DNA of 64,000 nucleotides from an uncultured Pelagibacteraceae bacterium. Its GTDB lineage: Bacteria; Pseudomonadota; Alphaproteobacteria; Pelagibacterales; Pelagibacteraceae. Below the pieces are notes generated by a model, which was given only the letters and a program-made list of their open reading frames with translations, did no database searches and was not told where the DNA came from. Both the position numbers and the translations under genes were made by a program. Below are positions 1 to 9,138 of the stretch, one piece after another. Numbering within the stretch: the stretch's first letter is position 1; each line of letters begins with the position of its first letter. The stretch covers positions 94,492-158,491 of the forward strand of contig CACHJZ010000004.1 in assembly GCA_902580275.1 (NCBI GenBank), read 5' to 3'.

Positions 1-1
1 T

Positions 2-643
2 ATTGTTGAAGTCCCACATTTAGAAAATATTTTTAGAGACAACCAATACGATAATATTTTTCATGAACATGTTGGGTTTCATTCGGTCCAATCTATAAAA
101 GATCTTTGTTCAAAAAATAGTTTAAGATTAATTAATGTAGAAAAAGTAGACTCTCAAGGTGGATCCATAAGATGCTTTATTACAAAAAAAAATCGTAAAA
201 TGAAAATAAACAAAAATTTGGATCTCATGATAATTCAAGAAAAGAAAATTGGACTATTCAAACTAAAAACTTGGTTTGAATTTTCTAAAAGAGTTGAAAA
301 ACATAAAACGTTTTTAAATGAATACTTAAAAAAATTAAAAAAAAATAACAATAAAATATCAGCATATGGAGCTTCTGGTAAAGGACAAGCACTTCTTCAA
401 ATTTGCGATATTGGAAAATATTTAGATAAAATTTACGATAAAAGTAAACTTAAACAAGGTTTGTACACGCCTGGAAGCCATATTAAAATAGTTGATCCTC
501 AAAAAATTAGTATAAAAAATACAGATTATTTATTACTTTTGTCATGGAATCTAGCAAAAGAAATTGCAAATCAAGAGTCTGTATTTATAAAGAAAGGTGG
601 AAAACTTGTAGTTCCTTTTCCTATGCCACATGTTTTTAAGTAA
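2..643 (+). CDS. NDP-sugar C-methyltransferase, C-terminal part (5' end outside window)
   Basis: The reading frame is open from base 2, so the gene begins upstream of the window and 213 residues are visible. The residues YDNIFHEH near the start, and further on YGASGKGQALL, YTPGSHI and LLLLSWNLAKEI, are hallmarks of the C-terminal half of the TylC3/NovU-type sugar C-methyltransferases (Methyltransf_14 region). These SAM-dependent enzymes methylate carbon atoms of nucleotide-activated deoxy sugars for surface polysaccharide. The N-terminal zinc and SAM-binding domains are not in the window. An ATG at 200 lies inside the conserved domain and is not the start. The gene is probably the last member of a polysaccharide cluster to the left, ending 15 bases before a tRNA gene. 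Family assignment is firm; the substrate is unknown. Confidence 0.85.
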   Translation: MVEVPHLENIFRDNQYDNIFHEHVGFHSVQSIKDLCSKNSLRLINVEKVDSQGGSIRCFITKKNRKMKINKNLDLMIIQEKKIGLFKLKTWFEFSKRVEKHKTFLNEYLKKLKKNNNKISAYGASGKGQALLQICDIGKYLDKIYDKSKLKQGLYTPGSHIKIVDPQKISIKNTDYLLLLSWNLAKEIANQESVFIKKGGKLVVPFPMPHVFK

Positions 644-658
644 AAAAAATTATTAATC

Positions 659-744
659 TGGTGCGGTCAGAGAGATTTGAACTCTCATGAGCAAAGCTCA
701 CACGGCCCTCAACCGTGCCTGTCTACCAATTTCAGCATGACCGC
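659..744 (-). tRNA. tRNA-Leu (GAG)
   Basis: On the minus strand the 7-bp acceptor stem GCGGTCA/TGACCGC closes perfectly and is followed by A and an encoded CCA. The anticodon stem CACGG/CCGTG holds the loop TTGAGGG, giving anticodon GAG, and a long variable arm (about 12 nt) marks it as class II. The 3' end faces the sugar methyltransferase gene. Just upstream of the 5' end is a small palindrome (CCGCAT-TT-ATGCGG, 741-754) that repeats the first bases of the tRNA. Confidence 0.95.
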
Positions 745-755
745 ATTTATGCGGC

Positions 756-784
756 AGAATAAGTGAATGACAATTATCTTTCAA
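756..784 (-). promoter_or_regulatory. Candidate sigma70 promoter for tRNA-Leu
   Basis: Reading the minus strand, TTGAAA (779-784) and TATTCT (756-761) are separated by 17 bases, and the tRNA begins 11 bases after the -10 box. Position and spacing fit a housekeeping promoter. It is a sequence match only. Confidence 0.45.
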
Positions 785-801
785 GTTGATAGATTTGATA
801 A

Positions 802-1791
802 ATGGAATTTAACTCGGTAATAAAAAAAGCAACTGATCCAATTTATAGGAAAATTTCAAAAACCATACCTGAAATTGAATGGGCTATTCATGCTCCGTAT
901 ATCTACAAAATCAATAAACTTAAAAAAGAAAAAAACGCAGTAATCCTTGCGCATAATTACCAAACTCCGGAAATTTATCATGGTATATCAGATTTTTCAG
1001 CTGACTCGCTTGCTTTAGCCGTAGAGGCAGCAAAAACAAAAGCCGATATTATAATAATGTGTGGAGTGCATTTTATGGCTGAGACTGCGAAGCTGATGAG
1101 TCCTGAGAAAAAAGTTTTCTTACCTGATATGAGAGCAGGTTGTTCTTTATCTTCATCCATTACCGGTGAAGACGTGAGAAATCTTAAAAAAAAATATCCA
1201 GGTGTACCCGTAGTTTCGTATGTAAATACATCTGCGGATGTTAAAGCAGAAACAGATGTGTGTTGTACATCTGCAAATGCAGTTAAAATTGTAAATTCAT
1301 TAAACGTTAAAAAAGTAATCTTTCTTCCAGATGATTATCTTGCAAAATATGTTGCATCGCAAACTGACGTTGAAATAATTTCATGGAAAGGTACTTGTCA
1401 AGTTCACGAACAATTTAATGATGAAGAAATTAATGAAATTAGAAAAAATAATCCAGGAATAAAAATTATTGCTCATCCTGAATGTCCTCCAGATGTAATT
1501 AGCGCAAGTGATTTTGCAGGTTCAACTAGTGGAATGATCAAGTACGTAAAAGATAATCAGCCAGAAAAAGTAATGATGGTTACTGAATGCTCAATGAGCG
1601 ATAATGTTCAAATTGATAATCCAAATGTTAAATTTATAAGACCGTGTAACTTATGCCCACATATGAAGAGAATTACTTTACCAAAAATTTTAGATTGTCT
1701 TGAAAATGAGACAAACGAAATTGTTATGAGTAAAGAAACAATAGAAAAAGCTAGAAAATCAGTAGAGAGAATGGCAGAGATAGGCAGATAA
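802..1791 (+). CDS. nadA: Quinolinate synthase NadA
   Basis: This 329-residue protein condenses iminoaspartate with dihydroxyacetone phosphate to make quinolinate, the first committed intermediate of de novo NAD synthesis. The N-terminal region carries ILAHNYQTPEI, and the cysteines expected to hold the [4Fe-4S] cluster and line the active site lie in CGVHFMAETAK, RAGCSL, VCCTSANA, HPECPP and CNLCPHM. Length is typical. It is followed after 5 bases by nadC, so the two are co-transcribed. The partner L-aspartate oxidase or aspartate dehydrogenase is not in this window. Confidence 0.96.
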   Translation: MEFNSVIKKATDPIYRKISKTIPEIEWAIHAPYIYKINKLKKEKNAVILAHNYQTPEIYHGISDFSADSLALAVEAAKTKADIIIMCGVHFMAETAKLMSPEKKVFLPDMRAGCSLSSSITGEDVRNLKKKYPGVPVVSYVNTSADVKAETDVCCTSANAVKIVNSLNVKKVIFLPDDYLAKYVASQTDVEIISWKGTCQVHEQFNDEEINEIRKNNPGIKIIAHPECPPDVISASDFAGSTSGMIKYVKDNQPEKVMMVTECSMSDNVQIDNPNVKFIRPCNLCPHMKRITLPKILDCLENETNEIVMSKETIEKARKSVERMAEIGR

Positions 1792-1796
1792 ATTCT

Positions 1797-2624
1797 GTGT
1801 CTAAAATAAAATTATCAAAAAAATATATTTATAAAATTTGTAAAGAGGCTCTTAAAGAAGATCTCTATCCCTCTGGAGACATAACTTCAAAACTTTTAAA
1901 TAACACAAATAAAATAAAAGCAAAAATTGTATCAAATTCTAGCGGTATAATTGGTGGCTTGTATTTAGCAAAACAAACATTCAAAATAGTTGATAAAAAA
2001 ATATTATTTAAAATTAAAAAAAAAGAAGGATCAAAAATTAAAAATAGACAGATAATTGCAGAAATTGTAGGAAATGTTAGAAATATTTTAACTGGCGAGA
2101 GAGTTGCTCTAAATTTTTTATCTCATGTTTCAGGTATAGCAACTCAAACAAATAAATTTGTCGATAAAGTTAAGAAAAATACAAAAATTTGTTGCACAAG
2201 AAAAACCATTCCAGGTTTAAGGGCCATTCAAAAATATGCAGTTAACTTGGGTGGGGGATATAACCATCGTTTTAATTTAAGTGACGAATTCTTAATTAAA
2301 GATAATCACATTGCCAATACAAACATAAGAGAATTAATTATTAAAGCAAAAAAAAATAGAAAAAAAATTACCGTTGAAATAGATAATTTAAATCAATTAA
2401 AAAAAATATTAGATTTAAAATTTGATACTGTTTTATTTGACAATATGAACGTCAAAAATCTAAAAAAAGGTGTTAGACTAGTTAAGAATAAATATGAAAC
2501 TGAGGCGTCTGGTAATGTTAATTTAAAAAATATAAGAAAAATAGCATCAACTGGTATAAATAGAATTTCTATTGGACGCCTAACACATAGTGTTTCCGCA
2601 ATTGATTTAAAATTAGAAATTTAA
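1797..2624 (+). CDS. nadC: Nicotinate-nucleotide pyrophosphorylase NadC
   Basis: The 275-residue protein converts quinolinate and PRPP to nicotinate mononucleotide, directly downstream of NadA in the pathway and on the chromosome. Diagnostic features are EDLYPSGDITS near the N terminus, RNILTGERVALNFLSHVSGIAT, the CTRKTIPGLR segment that binds quinolinate phosphate, and EIDNL and FDNM in the barrel. The start is GTG at 1797, five bases after the nadA stop; no ATG lies nearby. The stop is one base from the stop of the convergent ppdK gene, leaving no room for a terminator. Confidence 0.95.
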   Translation: MSKIKLSKKYIYKICKEALKEDLYPSGDITSKLLNNTNKIKAKIVSNSSGIIGGLYLAKQTFKIVDKKILFKIKKKEGSKIKNRQIIAEIVGNVRNILTGERVALNFLSHVSGIATQTNKFVDKVKKNTKICCTRKTIPGLRAIQKYAVNLGGGYNHRFNLSDEFLIKDNHIANTNIRELIIKAKKNRKKITVEIDNLNQLKKILDLKFDTVLFDNMNVKNLKKGVRLVKNKYETEASGNVNLKNIRKIASTGINRISIGRLTHSVSAIDLKLEI

Positions 2625-2625
2625 A

Positions 2626-5283
2626 TTATTTTTTTAATTGCGCTTGTGCAGCTGCAAGCCTTGCTACAGGAACTCTGTAAGGTGAGCAAGAAACATAATT
2701 TAGACCAGTGCTTGAGCAAAAATTTATACTTTTTGGATCTCCTCCATGTTCTCCACAAATTCCTAATTTAAGTTTTTTATTTTGCTTTCTTCCTTTTTGA
2801 GTAGCAATTTCAATTAAATCTCCCACACCTTCATCTATTGATATAAATGGATCAATATCAAATATTTTATTTTCAATATAATCATTTAAAAATTTACCAC
2901 TATCATCCCTGCTAATACCAAATGTAGTTTGTGTTAGATCGTTCGTTCCAAAACTAAAAAAGTCAGCATGTTTAGCTAAATCTTTAGCTTTTATCGCGGC
3001 TCTCGGTAATTCGATCATTGTACCAACTAAGTAATCTATTTTTGTTTTATTTTCTGCTTTTACTTGATCTGCAACTCTATCAACCAAACTTTTCATTATT
3101 TCTATTTCAGCTTCGGTTGAAACTAAAGGAATCATAATTTCTGGAATAATTGATTTAATTTTTTTATTCTTACATTCAATTAGGGCTTCAAAAATTGCCC
3201 TGCATTGCATTTCATAAATCTCAGGAAAAGAAATAGCCAATCTACATCCTCTGTGTCCCAACATTGGATTATGTTCATGCAACTCACTTATTCGTGACTC
3301 AATCTCTGTAACAGTTAATCCAAGTGCATCAGAAACATCTTTTATTTCTTTTTCATTTTTTGGTAAAAACTCATGTAGTGGAGGGTCCAGAAGTCTAACT
3401 GTAACTGGTAAACCATTCATTATTTTAAATATTTCTATAAAATCTTTCTTTTGATGAGGAAGTAATTTTGCGAGAGCTTTACTTCTATCATTTGTTGTTT
3501 TAGATAATATCATTTCTCTAACAGACAAAATTCTATCTTCATCAAAAAACATATGCTCTGTTCTACACAGTCCAATACCTTCTGCTCCAAAGTCTCTTGC
3601 TGTTTTAGTGTCAACTGGAGTTTCTGAATTAGTCCTTACTTTTAATTTTCTATAACTGTCAGCCCAACTCATTAATTTTGAAAAATCGCCTGATATTTCT
3701 GGTTTGACAGTTTGAACTTCTCCTAGGATTATTCTTCCACTTGAACCGTCAATTGTAATTATTTCTCCTTCTGAGACTTGGATTTGATCAGTTTTAAATA
3801 ATTTACTTTCATAATCTATATTAATTTCACTTGATCCAGAAACACACGGTCTTCCCATACCTCTTGCAACAACTGCTGCATGACTGGTCATTCCACCTCT
3901 GGAAGTTAAAATACCTTTTGCTGCATGCATTCCATGTATATCTTCTGGCGAGGTTTCAACTCTGACTAAAATAGTGTTTTGCATCATGCCATTTAGTCTT
4001 TCCGCCTCTTCTGATGAGAAGACTACCTTTCCACTTACTGCCCCAGGAGATGCGGGCAGTCCTTTTGCTATTACTTTTATATTGCTTCTTTCATCTAAAG
4101 TTGGATGAAGAAGTGTATCCAAAGAATTTGGATCAATTCTTAAAATAGCTTCTTTTCTGGAAATTAATTTTTCTTTTACCATTTCGACTGCGATTTTTAC
4201 AGCCGACTTAGCAGTTCTTTTTCCAGACCTAGTTTGAAGCATCCAAAGTTTATTATTTTCAACGGTAAACTCAACATCTTGCATATCTTTGTAGTACTTT
4301 TCTAAATTAGATAATATTTTTTTAAGTTGTTTAAATACTCTTGGCATAGTTTCTTCCATAGAAGGTTCTTTTGATCCAGAGTTAATTCTTGCTTTTTTTG
4401 TAATATGTTGAGGTGTTCTTGTTCCCGCAACAACATCCTCGCCTTGTGCATTAATTAAATATTCGCCATATATTTCATTTTTTCCACTTGATGGATCTCT
4501 GGTAAAAACTACTCCTGTAGCACAATCATCACCCATATTACCAAAAACCATAGATTGAACATTCACAGCTGTACCCCAATCATCTGGAATATGATTTATT
4601 TTTCTGTAAACTTTTGCACGATGACTTTGCCAGGATAAAAATACAGCGCATATTGCTCCATCAAGTTGTTTATAAACATCTTGCGGGAATTCTTTATTAG
4701 TCTTTTCTTTTACAACATTTTTAAAGTCACCAATTAATGCATCCCAGTCTTGCTCGTCCAGCTCAGTATCTAACAAAACTCCTTTTGTTAGTTTATAATT
4801 CTCAATTAATTCCTCAAAATTGTAACTATCTACTCCAAGTACAACACTTGAATACATTTGAATAAATCTTCTGTAACTATCTTTTGCAAACCTTTTATTT
4901 GAAGTTTTATTCGATAAAGCCACAACTGTTTTATCATTTAAGCCTAGATTAAGTATTGTATCCATCATTCCTGGCATTGAAACTCTCGCTCCTGATCTTA
5001 CAGATACTAATAAAGGATTTTTTAAATCTCCAAATTTTTTGTTGGTTTCTTTTTCTATTTGGGATATTTGCTTTTTAATTTCTTTTCTTATTTGCTTATT
5101 TATCTGCTTCTTATTTTTATAAAATATATCGCAAACTTTAGTAGAAATTGTAAATCCGGGAGGTACAGGCAATCCCATTCTTCCCATTTGAGATAAATTA
5201 GCACCTTTTCCACCAAGAAGGTTTTTTGGGTTTTTTATTTTTTTTGAAAACTTAGAATTAAAGTTTAAAATTAAGTCTCTCAT
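2626..5283 (-). CDS. ppdK: Pyruvate, phosphate dikinase
   Basis: This 885-residue enzyme reversibly interconverts pyruvate, ATP and phosphate with phosphoenolpyruvate, AMP and pyrophosphate, and can feed gluconeogenesis. The N-terminal ATP-grasp domain begins with LLGGKGANLSQM and contains VSVRSGARVSMPGMMDT. The swivelling phosphohistidine domain has TSHAAVVARGMGRPCVSG, and the C-terminal PEP/pyruvate barrel ends with GICGEHGGDP, carrying the active-site cysteine. Length is normal for the bacterial enzyme. Its ATG overlaps the glyS stop codon (TAATG), so it is translated as the last gene of the sppA-glyQ-glyS-ppdK run. Confidence 0.97.
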   Translation of the reverse strand: MRDLILNFNSKFSKKIKNPKNLLGGKGANLSQMGRMGLPVPPGFTISTKVCDIFYKNKKQINKQIRKEIKKQISQIEKETNKKFGDLKNPLLVSVRSGARVSMPGMMDTILNLGLNDKTVVALSNKTSNKRFAKDSYRRFIQMYSSVVLGVDSYNFEELIENYKLTKGVLLDTELDEQDWDALIGDFKNVVKEKTNKEFPQDVYKQLDGAICAVFLSWQSHRAKVYRKINHIPDDWGTAVNVQSMVFGNMGDDCATGVVFTRDPSSGKNEIYGEYLINAQGEDVVAGTRTPQHITKKARINSGSKEPSMEETMPRVFKQLKKILSNLEKYYKDMQDVEFTVENNKLWMLQTRSGKRTAKSAVKIAVEMVKEKLISRKEAILRIDPNSLDTLLHPTLDERSNIKVIAKGLPASPGAVSGKVVFSSEEAERLNGMMQNTILVRVETSPEDIHGMHAAKGILTSRGGMTSHAAVVARGMGRPCVSGSSEINIDYESKLFKTDQIQVSEGEIITIDGSSGRIILGEVQTVKPEISGDFSKLMSWADSYRKLKVRTNSETPVDTKTARDFGAEGIGLCRTEHMFFDEDRILSVREMILSKTTNDRSKALAKLLPHQKKDFIEIFKIMNGLPVTVRLLDPPLHEFLPKNEKEIKDVSDALGLTVTEIESRISELHEHNPMLGHRGCRLAISFPEIYEMQCRAIFEALIECKNKKIKSIIPEIMIPLVSTEAEIEIMKSLVDRVADQVKAENKTKIDYLVGTMIELPRAAIKAKDLAKHADFFSFGTNDLTQTTFGISRDDSGKFLNDYIENKIFDIDPFISIDEGVGDLIEIATQKGRKQNKKLKLGICGEHGGDPKSINFCSSTGLNYVSCSPYRVPVARLAAAQAQLKK

Positions 5284-7349
5284 TAGGCACTTTCGATTTT
5301 AGAAAAATTAATATAATTTTCAAATGTTCTACAAAACATTTGAAGGAGTTCCAAACGATTTTTTCTAATTATTTCATCATTGTCATTAACAATTATATTA
5401 TCAAAAAAAGCAAAAATTATAGGTTTTGCAGTCTTAAGATTATCAAGGGTCGTTTCATAATTCTCATCATTATCTATATTTGTAAAATATTTTTTTAATT
5501 CCTTTATTTTCTTGAACAAATTTTTTTCAAAGTCGTTCTTAAATATTCCAGGATCGGCAGTATCTGCTAGTTCCAGTTTATTATCTTTTAATTCATTTTC
5601 AATAATGTTCGATGCTCGTTTATAACTTGAAATAATATCTATCCCACTTTCTTTATTTATAATTTTATTTAAAGCAATAGATTTTCTAAAAATTTCATTT
5701 ATGTTATTAATATTTTTATTACCTAAGCTAGCATTAATTATGTCAGATCTAATTGCTTTGTCTTTCATATAGTATTTTAATCTTTCTAATAGAAATTCAG
5801 ACAAATCATTTTGTACAGACGCATTATCAAATTTATAATTTTGTTCTTGGTACAAAAGTAAAGAATGATTTATTAAATCTTTAATTCTAATATTTTTCTT
5901 ATTTTCAAGTATTAGTCGGATAACACCTAATGCTGCTCTTCTTAATGCAAATGGATCTTTTGAACTTGTAGGTTTTTGGTTTACTCCAAAGAAACCAACT
6001 AATGTATCTAATTTGTCGGTCAATGAAAGGCCAAGACTAAAAGGTCTTGTTGGAACTTTGCTTTCAAGTGAATTAGGTAAGTAATGTTCTTTAATAGCAA
6101 GAGAAACATCTTTATCAAAACCTTGCGATTCAGCAAAGTAACCTCCCATCACACCTTGAAGTTCTGGAAATTCTCCCACAAGATCTGAGAGTAAATCGGT
6201 TTTGCAGATAGAGCATGAAATTTCAATTTTATCTTTACTAATTAAAAGTTCATCTGAAATTACTCCACCTAATTTTCTCATTCTTTGAATTTTATCAAAA
6301 TAAGTTCCTAATCCTTTAAAATAATTCATACTTTTTAGTTTGGATACTTGTTTAAATAAATTTTGATTTTTGTTTTTATTCCAAAAAAATTCAGCATCGT
6401 TCAATCTTGCTTCCACCACTCTTTCATTACCTGACTTTATATAACCTTTAGGATCCTTATTATTTGAAACAACAAAAAACTGATTTGTAATATTTCCCTT
6501 TCTATCTAAGGTATGAAAATATTTTTGATGGTGCTGCATTGTAATTACAAGGATTTCTTTTGGCATAGACAAAAAGCGTTTATCAAATTGGCATAACAAA
6601 ATATTAGGCTTTTCAACTAAATCAGTTACTTCATTCAAAAGCTTTTCATTAATTTCAATATAAATGTTATTTTTTTTAGAATTTCTAATAAGCTCTTTTT
6701 CAATAATCGATTTACGTAAATTTTGGTCAATTGTAATGTTTAATTTTTTTAAACAATCAATATAGGCTTTAAAGTTTTTTACTATTTTTTTTTTATCCTC
6801 AAACTCTTTATCTAGTATTATAAAATTACAACTTTTTAAATGATGGTAAGCAAAATTGATGATCTTATTATCAAAAACAGCAATTAATGATTTTAGAGGT
6901 CTGCCCCATTGTAAACTGTGGTCTGACCACCTCATAGAGTTTTTCCATTCAATTTTATTTAAAATTGTGGGTATTTCTTTTTCAAGTATATCTTTAGTAT
7001 TTATTTTTTCTTCAGGTTTTAAAAAGAAGTAAAATTCACCCTTTTCAGTGTCTTTTTTATAAACTTCTTTTTCAGTAATCTTATTTGATCTTAAAAAACC
7101 ATCTAGTGCTTCTTTTGGTGATTTTGTACTTGGACCTCGCTTCTCCTCTTTTTCAAAAAGAATTTGATTATTTAAACCTTCAAATAATACTACCAATCTA
7201 TTTGGTACAGAAAAGACTTTACTACTTTTATATTTTATTTTTTTTTCTTCAAATAATTTTTTAAAATTGTGAGATAAAGAATTTCTTGCATCATTTTGTA
7301 ATTTTGCTGGTATTTCTTCTGTAAAAACTTCTAAAAAAAATTCAGACAT
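5283..7349 (-). CDS. glyS: Glycyl-tRNA synthetase beta subunit
   Basis: The beta subunit of the heterotetrameric alpha2beta2 glycyl-tRNA synthetase contributes tRNA binding and editing-like domains. It opens with FFLEVFTEEIPAKLQ, typical of GlyS, and contains MQHHQKYF and KRGPS in the core, with a DALR-like C-terminal region. I chose the ATG at 7349 (688 residues), which lies two bases after the glyQ stop; an in-frame TTG at 7373 would add eight residues inside glyQ and is less likely. No clear Shine-Dalgarno is visible, consistent with coupling to glyQ. Confidence 0.95.
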   Translation of the reverse strand: MSEFFLEVFTEEIPAKLQNDARNSLSHNFKKLFEEKKIKYKSSKVFSVPNRLVVLFEGLNNQILFEKEEKRGPSTKSPKEALDGFLRSNKITEKEVYKKDTEKGEFYFFLKPEEKINTKDILEKEIPTILNKIEWKNSMRWSDHSLQWGRPLKSLIAVFDNKIINFAYHHLKSCNFIILDKEFEDKKKIVKNFKAYIDCLKKLNITIDQNLRKSIIEKELIRNSKKNNIYIEINEKLLNEVTDLVEKPNILLCQFDKRFLSMPKEILVITMQHHQKYFHTLDRKGNITNQFFVVSNNKDPKGYIKSGNERVVEARLNDAEFFWNKNKNQNLFKQVSKLKSMNYFKGLGTYFDKIQRMRKLGGVISDELLISKDKIEISCSICKTDLLSDLVGEFPELQGVMGGYFAESQGFDKDVSLAIKEHYLPNSLESKVPTRPFSLGLSLTDKLDTLVGFFGVNQKPTSSKDPFALRRAALGVIRLILENKKNIRIKDLINHSLLLYQEQNYKFDNASVQNDLSEFLLERLKYYMKDKAIRSDIINASLGNKNINNINEIFRKSIALNKIINKESGIDIISSYKRASNIIENELKDNKLELADTADPGIFKNDFEKNLFKKIKELKKYFTNIDNDENYETTLDNLKTAKPIIFAFFDNIIVNDNDEIIRKNRLELLQMFCRTFENYINFSKIESA

Positions 7350-7351
7350 TT

Positions 7352-8233
7352 TTAAGTTTGACTTTTTAACCAAATTTCTGCTGCGCCTTTTGTTATTTCT
7401 CTTATCCTTGATATATATTCAGCTCTTTGAGCAACACTAATTACACCGCGTGCATCTAAAATATTAAAAATATGGCTTGCTTTTAGACACTGATCATAAG
7501 CTGGTAATGAAACATTATTTTCAGTAAGCATCTTGGCTTCTTTTTCAATCATATCAAAAATTTTAAAAAGATTTTCTGTATTTGCTAATTCGAAATTATA
7601 AGTGGAGAATTCCTTCTCCGCTTGATGAAATACATCTCTGTATTTAACATCTTCATTGTTCCATATTAAATCATAAACATTTTTTTTCTGTTGTGTAAAC
7701 ATACACAATCTTTCTAAGCCATATGTAAGTTCCACGGACACAGGTTTACATTCAAAGCCTGCCATTTGTTGAAAATACGTAAATTGAGTTATCTCCATCC
7801 CATCGCACCAAACTTCCCAGCCAAGTCCAGCTGCACCTAATGTTGGACTTTCCCAATCATCTTCTACAAAACGAATATCATGTTCTTTATGATTGATGCC
7901 TATAGTATTTAAACTATTTAAATAAAGTTTTTTTATATTTTTTGGTGATGGTTTTATAATAACTTGAAATTGATAGTAATGTTGAAGTCGATTTGGATTA
8001 TCGCCATATCTTCCATCAGTTGGTCTTCTTGAAGGTTGAACATATGCTGCTTTCCAAGGTTTTGGTCCTAATGACCTAAGTGTTGTTGCGGGATGAAATG
8101 TGCCTGCTCCAACCTCAATGTCATAAGGTTGTAAAATTATACAGCCTTGCTTGCTCCAATATTTTTGAAGATTCAAAATAGTATCTTGAAAAGTTTGAAA
8201 TTTTGGTTGTTTCTTTTTTTTTTTAGAAACCAT
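7352..8233 (-). CDS. glyQ: Glycyl-tRNA synthetase alpha subunit
   Basis: This is the catalytic class II subunit that activates glycine and charges tRNA-Gly together with GlyS. The 293 residues include [41 protein letters not shown] and [14 protein letters not shown], all near-invariant in GlyQ. Length matches the family. The start overlaps the end of sppA by 11 bases, and glyS follows immediately. The alpha/beta form is usual in Proteobacteria. Confidence 0.97.
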   Translation of the reverse strand: MVSKKKKKQPKFQTFQDTILNLQKYWSKQGCIILQPYDIEVGAGTFHPATTLRSLGPKPWKAAYVQPSRRPTDGRYGDNPNRLQHYYQFQVIIKPSPKNIKKLYLNSLNTIGINHKEHDIRFVEDDWESPTLGAAGLGWEVWCDGMEITQFTYFQQMAGFECKPVSVELTYGLERLCMFTQQKKNVYDLIWNNEDVKYRDVFHQAEKEFSTYNFELANTENLFKIFDMIEKEAKMLTENNVSLPAYDQCLKASHIFNILDARGVISVAQRAEYISRIREITKGAAEIWLKSQT

Positions 8234-9029
8234 ATCTTTGCCAGATAGATCTTTCTTCTAAAATACTTATTACTTGTTCTGTACTGCTTTCTGAAGATAG
8301 TTTTCTAGCTAACCAACCTTTTGCTTTCTCGAATTTCTTAATAATGACATCATCACCAAATTTTTCTTTTAAAATCTGATCTGCATTTCCAATTCCATCT
8401 ATAAGTCCTAATTCTTTAGCTTTTCTTCCCGACCAAAACTCGCCAGAAAAGAGTTCTATACCCATGTCTTTTTTTAGTTTTGTTCCTCTACTTTTTTCAA
8501 CAACTTCAATAAAATCTTTATGAAGGTCTAATTGTATATTTTTTAGCCTTTCGATATCTTCATCTTTCTCTTTCATAAAAGGATCAAGTGTGCTTTTATT
8601 TTTACCAGCAGTATAAACTCGTCTTTGAACACCTATTTTACTTATTAACTCAGTAAATCCGAAAGATGAGTATATGACTCCAATGGAACCTATTATAGAA
8701 CTTTGGTTTGCGTAAATTTCATCTCCACAACAAGCAATTAAATATCCCCCTGATGCAGCAACATCCTCAGCAAATATTATAACTTTTTTTTTGTGTTTCT
8801 TTGCTTGTTGTTTCACGTAATCATGAATTAGATGAGACTGAACTGGCGAACCGCCTGGAGAATTAATTGATATTGCAACAGCTGGAGATTTTTTTAAAGA
8901 GAACGCTTTTTTAATAATTTCCTCTTGACCTGCAAAATCTATTCCTTGCTTAAACTTTCCAACATTGCCTATTACACCATTTAGCTTTATGTGAGGTATA
9001 ATTTTTTTTTTTTTGAAAATTGAAAACAT
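8223..9029 (-). CDS. sppA: S49-family signal peptide peptidase (SppA/SohB type)
   Basis: The 268-residue protein belongs to the S49 serine proteases that degrade cleaved signal peptides or membrane protein fragments. The core has [12 protein letters not shown], the nucleophile motif [21 protein letters not shown] and [13 protein letters not shown], whose lysine is the likely general base. It is the short single-domain form. The N terminus ([20 protein letters not shown]) lacks an obvious membrane segment, unlike E. coli SppA, so anchoring is uncertain. It is the first gene of the run to ppdK and has its own promoter candidate upstream. Confidence 0.9.
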   Translation of the reverse strand: MFSIFKKKKIIPHIKLNGVIGNVGKFKQGIDFAGQEEIIKKAFSLKKSPAVAISINSPGGSPVQSHLIHDYVKQQAKKHKKKVIIFAEDVAASGGYLIACCGDEIYANQSSIIGSIGVIYSSFGFTELISKIGVQRRVYTAGKNKSTLDPFMKEKDEDIERLKNIQLDLHKDFIEVVEKSRGTKLKKDMGIELFSGEFWSGRKAKELGLIDGIGNADQILKEKFGDDVIIKKFEKAKGWLARKLSSESSTEQVISILEERSIWQRYGF

Positions 9030-9068
9030 ACGTATGCTTATAAAATTTATGATTAAATATAAAGTCTC

Positions 9069-9096
9069 CTTATAGTTGAAGATTGAGGTGCGTCAA
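9069..9096 (-). promoter_or_regulatory. Candidate sigma70 promoter for sppA-glyQS-ppdK
   Basis: On the minus strand TTGACG (9091-9096) and TATAAG (9069-9074) are 16 bases apart, about 40 bases before the sppA start. The divergent polyprenyl synthase gene begins at 9139. TATAAT at 9105-9110 and TATATA/TATAAT at 9120-9127 on the plus strand are possible -10 boxes for that gene, but no convincing -35 accompanies them. Confidence 0.45.
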
Positions 9097-9138
9097 TTGT
9101 TAAGTATAATAAAGTAATATATATAATACTTTGAATTT

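Noticed and set aside
200..643. A stand-alone 147-residue gene starting at ATG 200
   Set aside because: The frame is open to the window edge and the upstream residues match the same methyltransferase domain, so 200 is internal.
5050..5280. A/T homopolymer runs that resemble slippage sites
   Set aside because: Runs of seven or more A or T occur throughout the window, as expected at this base composition, and all the long genes containing them read through intact.
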